Of a stretch of DNA of 64,000 bases, positions 61,401-64,000 are shown in pieces. This DNA comes from Otis tarda. Lineage: Eukaryota; Chordata; Aves; Otidiformes; Otididae. Position numbers and translations under genes: made by a program. The stretch spans positions 44,559,303 through 44,623,302 of the forward strand of contig CM048591.1 in NCBI GenBank assembly GCA_026413225.1, given 5' to 3'. The notes below the pieces were generated by a model. The model searched no databases. It worked only from the letters and a program-made list of their open reading frames with translations, and was not told the origin of the DNA. Positions within the stretch are counted from its first letter, which is position 1, and every line of letters starts with the position of its first letter.

Positions 61401-64000
61401 ATTTTGCTTTAGTCTTTCTATCCTCAAATTTGTCATTGTCAAAGGAATTCGGATACAGTTTCTAGTGCTATAGAATTTAATTTGAATTTTGTTGAAACTA
61501 ATATTATCCTACTCATGGGGTAGCAATTTAGTAATTTTTACTTTTGCTGAAGCAGTGCTTTACTATTTGAAGAAAGTAAAGCCATTAAAAATTCATCCTG
61601 GTTGTAGTCTTTGCTGTGGTAGCAGTAATTCAGACAATGTGGCTGTACAACACACGCATATGAACTTAGAGGTATTTAGACTTTGGGAACATTTTCTGAC
61701 TCTTAGTGGGAACCTGAAGTGTAATTTGCTGCCACTGAATCACAGTCCTTTATTCAGTTTTCATTTTGGGATCGAAATAGGATTTGGAGTACTTCAGGCA
61801 CAATGTATTTCTTTACTAATGTGTTGAACTGCCTTGCTGGTCTGTTAACTCTTAGCAGATGTTCTTTTGAATGTAAACCTGCAAAGAGAATAATCATTTC
61901 TTGATGGAAAGCAAAATTTGTTTTCCATAATTTCTAAGATTGCTGCATTCAGAGAAATATTATTACTTTAAACAAATACCAGAAACAAGATTGATTATTC
62001 CAAAGAGCATGTCCTTTTTCCCCTTCAGAGTTATATTTAAAACATTAATAAAGCAAAGAGATTTCTCACCTCTTTTTTGCTCTTTAGTTTCTTGAAAATA
62101 AGTACTTACAAAAGAGAGACTTCTTTAATTTTAACTTGGCGAATAGACTTTCATGTGCTTTGAATGGCACTAGAAAATAAAATGACTGCTACTTTTTAAA
62201 AAACTTTTCAAGTTTTCTATAACATAGCTTCGTAAGCCAGATACTATCTGGTTTTATATCAGCATCTTCACTGATCTCAGTTATATTTGATTGCTGCAGC
62301 ACACTGAGAAAAGAGAGAATAAAAGTTTAAGCACTTTGACTGTGACAACGTGGGAAGTAGAAGTTACCTGCTGCAAATAATTTTTTTTGTTGTTATTGAC
62401 TATTTACCTTCTCCCACCACCTAACAGCCAAATTGTTTTGCACTATGTCTTATCACACCATAAAGGCAGTTGATGTTCTGGCAACTACACATTTTAAGTA
62501 TATGACATGAGACTGTGATAGGGGAAACCTTGTTTCTTTGATTTCTGGAGTATCTACATATTTTGAATCTGGTGGGGTTTTTTTTTTTTCCAATGGCTGA
62601 GCACCCAGTCAGCTGAAAACCATGCACTTCTTTTTTCATGCTTGAATGTGCGAAAAAAGGTATGTTCTGATACACACTTAAACCCAACATAGCCGAGTTG
62701 TTTTTGAATTTTTTTTTCCCTCTTAGGCTTATGTCTTGCAATCTGACAGGCTGATGAAATAGCATTTGAGGCTATGAAGAACAAAAGTTGACTTCGGCTT
62801 TTTTTTCACAATCCTTCTTACAGTGCCACAGCAATAGCTGCTTTTATACCTAATTCCTAAAGGGAGATTATTCAAATGGCTTGTATGACCACTGCAGTTG
62901 AGATGACCTATCCTTTTGCTTTAGTGTGATACCCCAATGTAACAGCTGTGCAAGAGTCTATATTGTTTTCCTTCCAGTAGCAACAGCATAAAGTAGTTTA
63001 CTAAAACTGTGCGAGCAAGTACTGCGTCTTAAGGTGGATTTAAAAGGCTCTACAGCAATGTAAATTCCATGCTCTAAAACTAAATTTTGGATTTAAGTCA
63101 AATTTCAGCCACACTGCCTGGTACAATCAGCAATCTGTGCTGGACCACTCAGAGGTCCTCAATAGACACTCAGCAGGACCCAACCAGATCCATATATAAT
63201 CTTGTTACCTCTATATTGTATCAATCTCTCAATCATTACTTCCTTGCTTTTCAGTGTAAGATTGCTGCCTCTTCATGGACAGAAAAGTGTAGAAGCTGAG
63301 TTAACAGTATTGCATCACATTGGTTTGCTTCTGCTTCACTCACCCACCCCTAGCCTAGGACAGTAGTCTTCTCTACACTCACAGCACTACATGGTGCAGT
63401 TTTGGGCTGCCTATTGTGACAGACATACTGACAAACTGGATAGAGGCCATCAGGCAGCCACAGCTAGGAGGATATGTTATATAAGAAGAGGCTGGTAGAG
63501 CGAGATTTGCTTAGCCTGGAAAAAGATAAGACTAACTGAGACTCTAATTGCTATCTCCTACTACCTGAGATAGTAGAAAGCAAGCCATGGTTCTCTCAGA
63601 GATGGACTGGGAAAATATATGAGGCAACATTTGCAAGTTGCAGTGAGGAAATTCAGACTAGATGTAGGGAAGAGTTTTTGCAGTGATTGTAGTTAAGCAC
63701 TGAAACAGGTAGTCCAGGGAGCTTGTGGAACCTCCATCTCAGGAGGCAGTGAAAAGGGATCCCTTCAAACTTGACCTTTTTTCTGACATTCCCAGACTTT
63801 GTTGCTTCTACCTGTGCTATCACTTTGGTGTTTATGTTCAGTTAACAAATGACACCTCCCCTTCCATGTTACCTGTATGACTCATTCATGTTGCCGTGGT
63901 ACTTTGAGAGCCTTTCAACAATTGGAATATTTTGTTTTCAAAAAATTCTGTGTAGGAATGTATTCTTATTTTACAGATAGCTAATTGGTGTCTGTAGATG
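55426..64000 (+). other. AOPEP: AOPEP intron 5 (5' part; continues beyond the window)
   Basis: At least 8.6 kb without a recognised exon. The next expected AOPEP residues (SPHIMFLS, then HExxH) were not found. The miR-23b/27b/24 cluster that lies in a late AOPEP intron in vertebrates was not seen either. AT-rich, with poly-T and A-rich tracts around 60060-60660. Confidence 0.75.
63390..63758 (+). mobile_element. Highly degraded CR1 LINE fragment, sense
   Basis: The order of words is that of a CR1 3' region: TGCAGTTTTGGGCTGCC, AGCCTGGAAAAAGATAAGAC, TTCAGACTAGATGTAGGGAAGA, GCACTGAAACAGGTAGTCCAGG and GAACCTCCATCTC. Identity to the younger copies is clearly reduced, and no tail remains. Confidence 0.75.

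Larger units (their letters stand above)
18850..64000 (+). other. AOPEP: AOPEP gene, 5' half (promoter to intron 5); runs off the window
   Basis: This is the aminopeptidase O transcription unit. I infer one untranslated exon in the CpG island. Four coding exons at 33838-34643, 44333-44499, 52015-52171 and 55177-55425 are seen directly, with AG/GT junctions and phases 2, 1, 2, 2 that keep a single frame. The joined product is 459 residues plus two bases, against about 819 residues in the human protein. The missing part should carry the HExxH zinc site, the third zinc ligand and the C-terminal helical domain. Identity rests on the N-terminal block DDLPLMANTS, the block INNRALFPCQEPP, the block VTMPMPASTFTIAVG and the block HPFSRLDVLIVP, which match AOPEP and align with LTA4 hydrolase. 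Known role: M1 metallopeptidase that removes N-terminal residues, including conversion of angiotensin III to IV. In vertebrates the gene lies beside FANCC, which is not in this window. Confidence 0.93.

Noticed and set aside
61489-61827. 112-codon plus-strand frame in intron 5 and similar frames at 40402-40746 and 42544-42873
   Set aside because: No resemblance to AOPEP or any family, no flanking splice-phase consistency with the gene; expected by chance in long introns.
55426-64000. Search for the miR-23b/27b/24 cluster known in a late AOPEP intron
   Set aside because: None of the mature microRNA sequences was seen by reading; the host intron should be further downstream.

Overview
The window looks like avian nuclear DNA. 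It is AT-rich, gene-poor and intron-rich. Its dispersed repeats are mainly CR1 LINE copies, whose 3' ends carry the characteristic ATTCTATG octamer tail, and there is one clear solo retroviral LTR. No bacterial-type operons, CRISPR arrays, rRNA genes or convincing tRNA genes were seen.

One protein-coding gene is recognisable: the 5' half of AOPEP (aminopeptidase O, C9orf3; an M1-family zinc metallopeptidase related to LTA4 hydrolase), on the + strand. A CpG island with a GC-box array (about 18590-19215) is the likely promoter and untranslated first exon. The first coding exon is 33682-34643, with its ATG at 33838. Three more coding exons lie at 44333-44499, 52015-52171 and 55177-55425. All have canonical AG/GT boundaries and the reading frame is continuous across every junction, giving 459 codons plus two bases. 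The window ends inside the following intron, so the exons for the zinc-binding HExxH motif and the C-terminal domain are outside. AOPEP is next to FANCC in vertebrates and is on chromosome Z in chicken, so this is probably Z-linked; that is an inference.

Layout: 1-18590 is upstream intergenic DNA. It holds one CR1, a perfect 25-bp-arm inverted repeat (419-499), a C-rich stretch with repeated CCTAA words, small simple repeats and a tRNA/SINE-like head. 18590-19215 is the CpG island. 18916-33681 is intron 1 (two minus-strand CR1 pieces and a 9-copy TGTAG array). 34644-44332 is intron 2 (a long CR1, a 714-bp solo LTR with a GACGG target duplication, a second CR1 and a MIR-like relic). 44500-52014 is intron 3 (an ATT palindrome by the splice donor and a GC-rich island with an RFX X-box and a G-quadruplex motif). 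52172-55176 is intron 4 (an old 3'-truncated CR1). 55426-64000 is part of intron 5 (a degraded CR1 near the end).

No undescribed multi-gene system is evident. The observations most worth a second look are the upstream-AUG-dense AOPEP leader, the degenerate GxMEN motif (LGMA at an exon edge), the intron-3 regulatory-looking island and the isolated perfect hairpin at 419-499.
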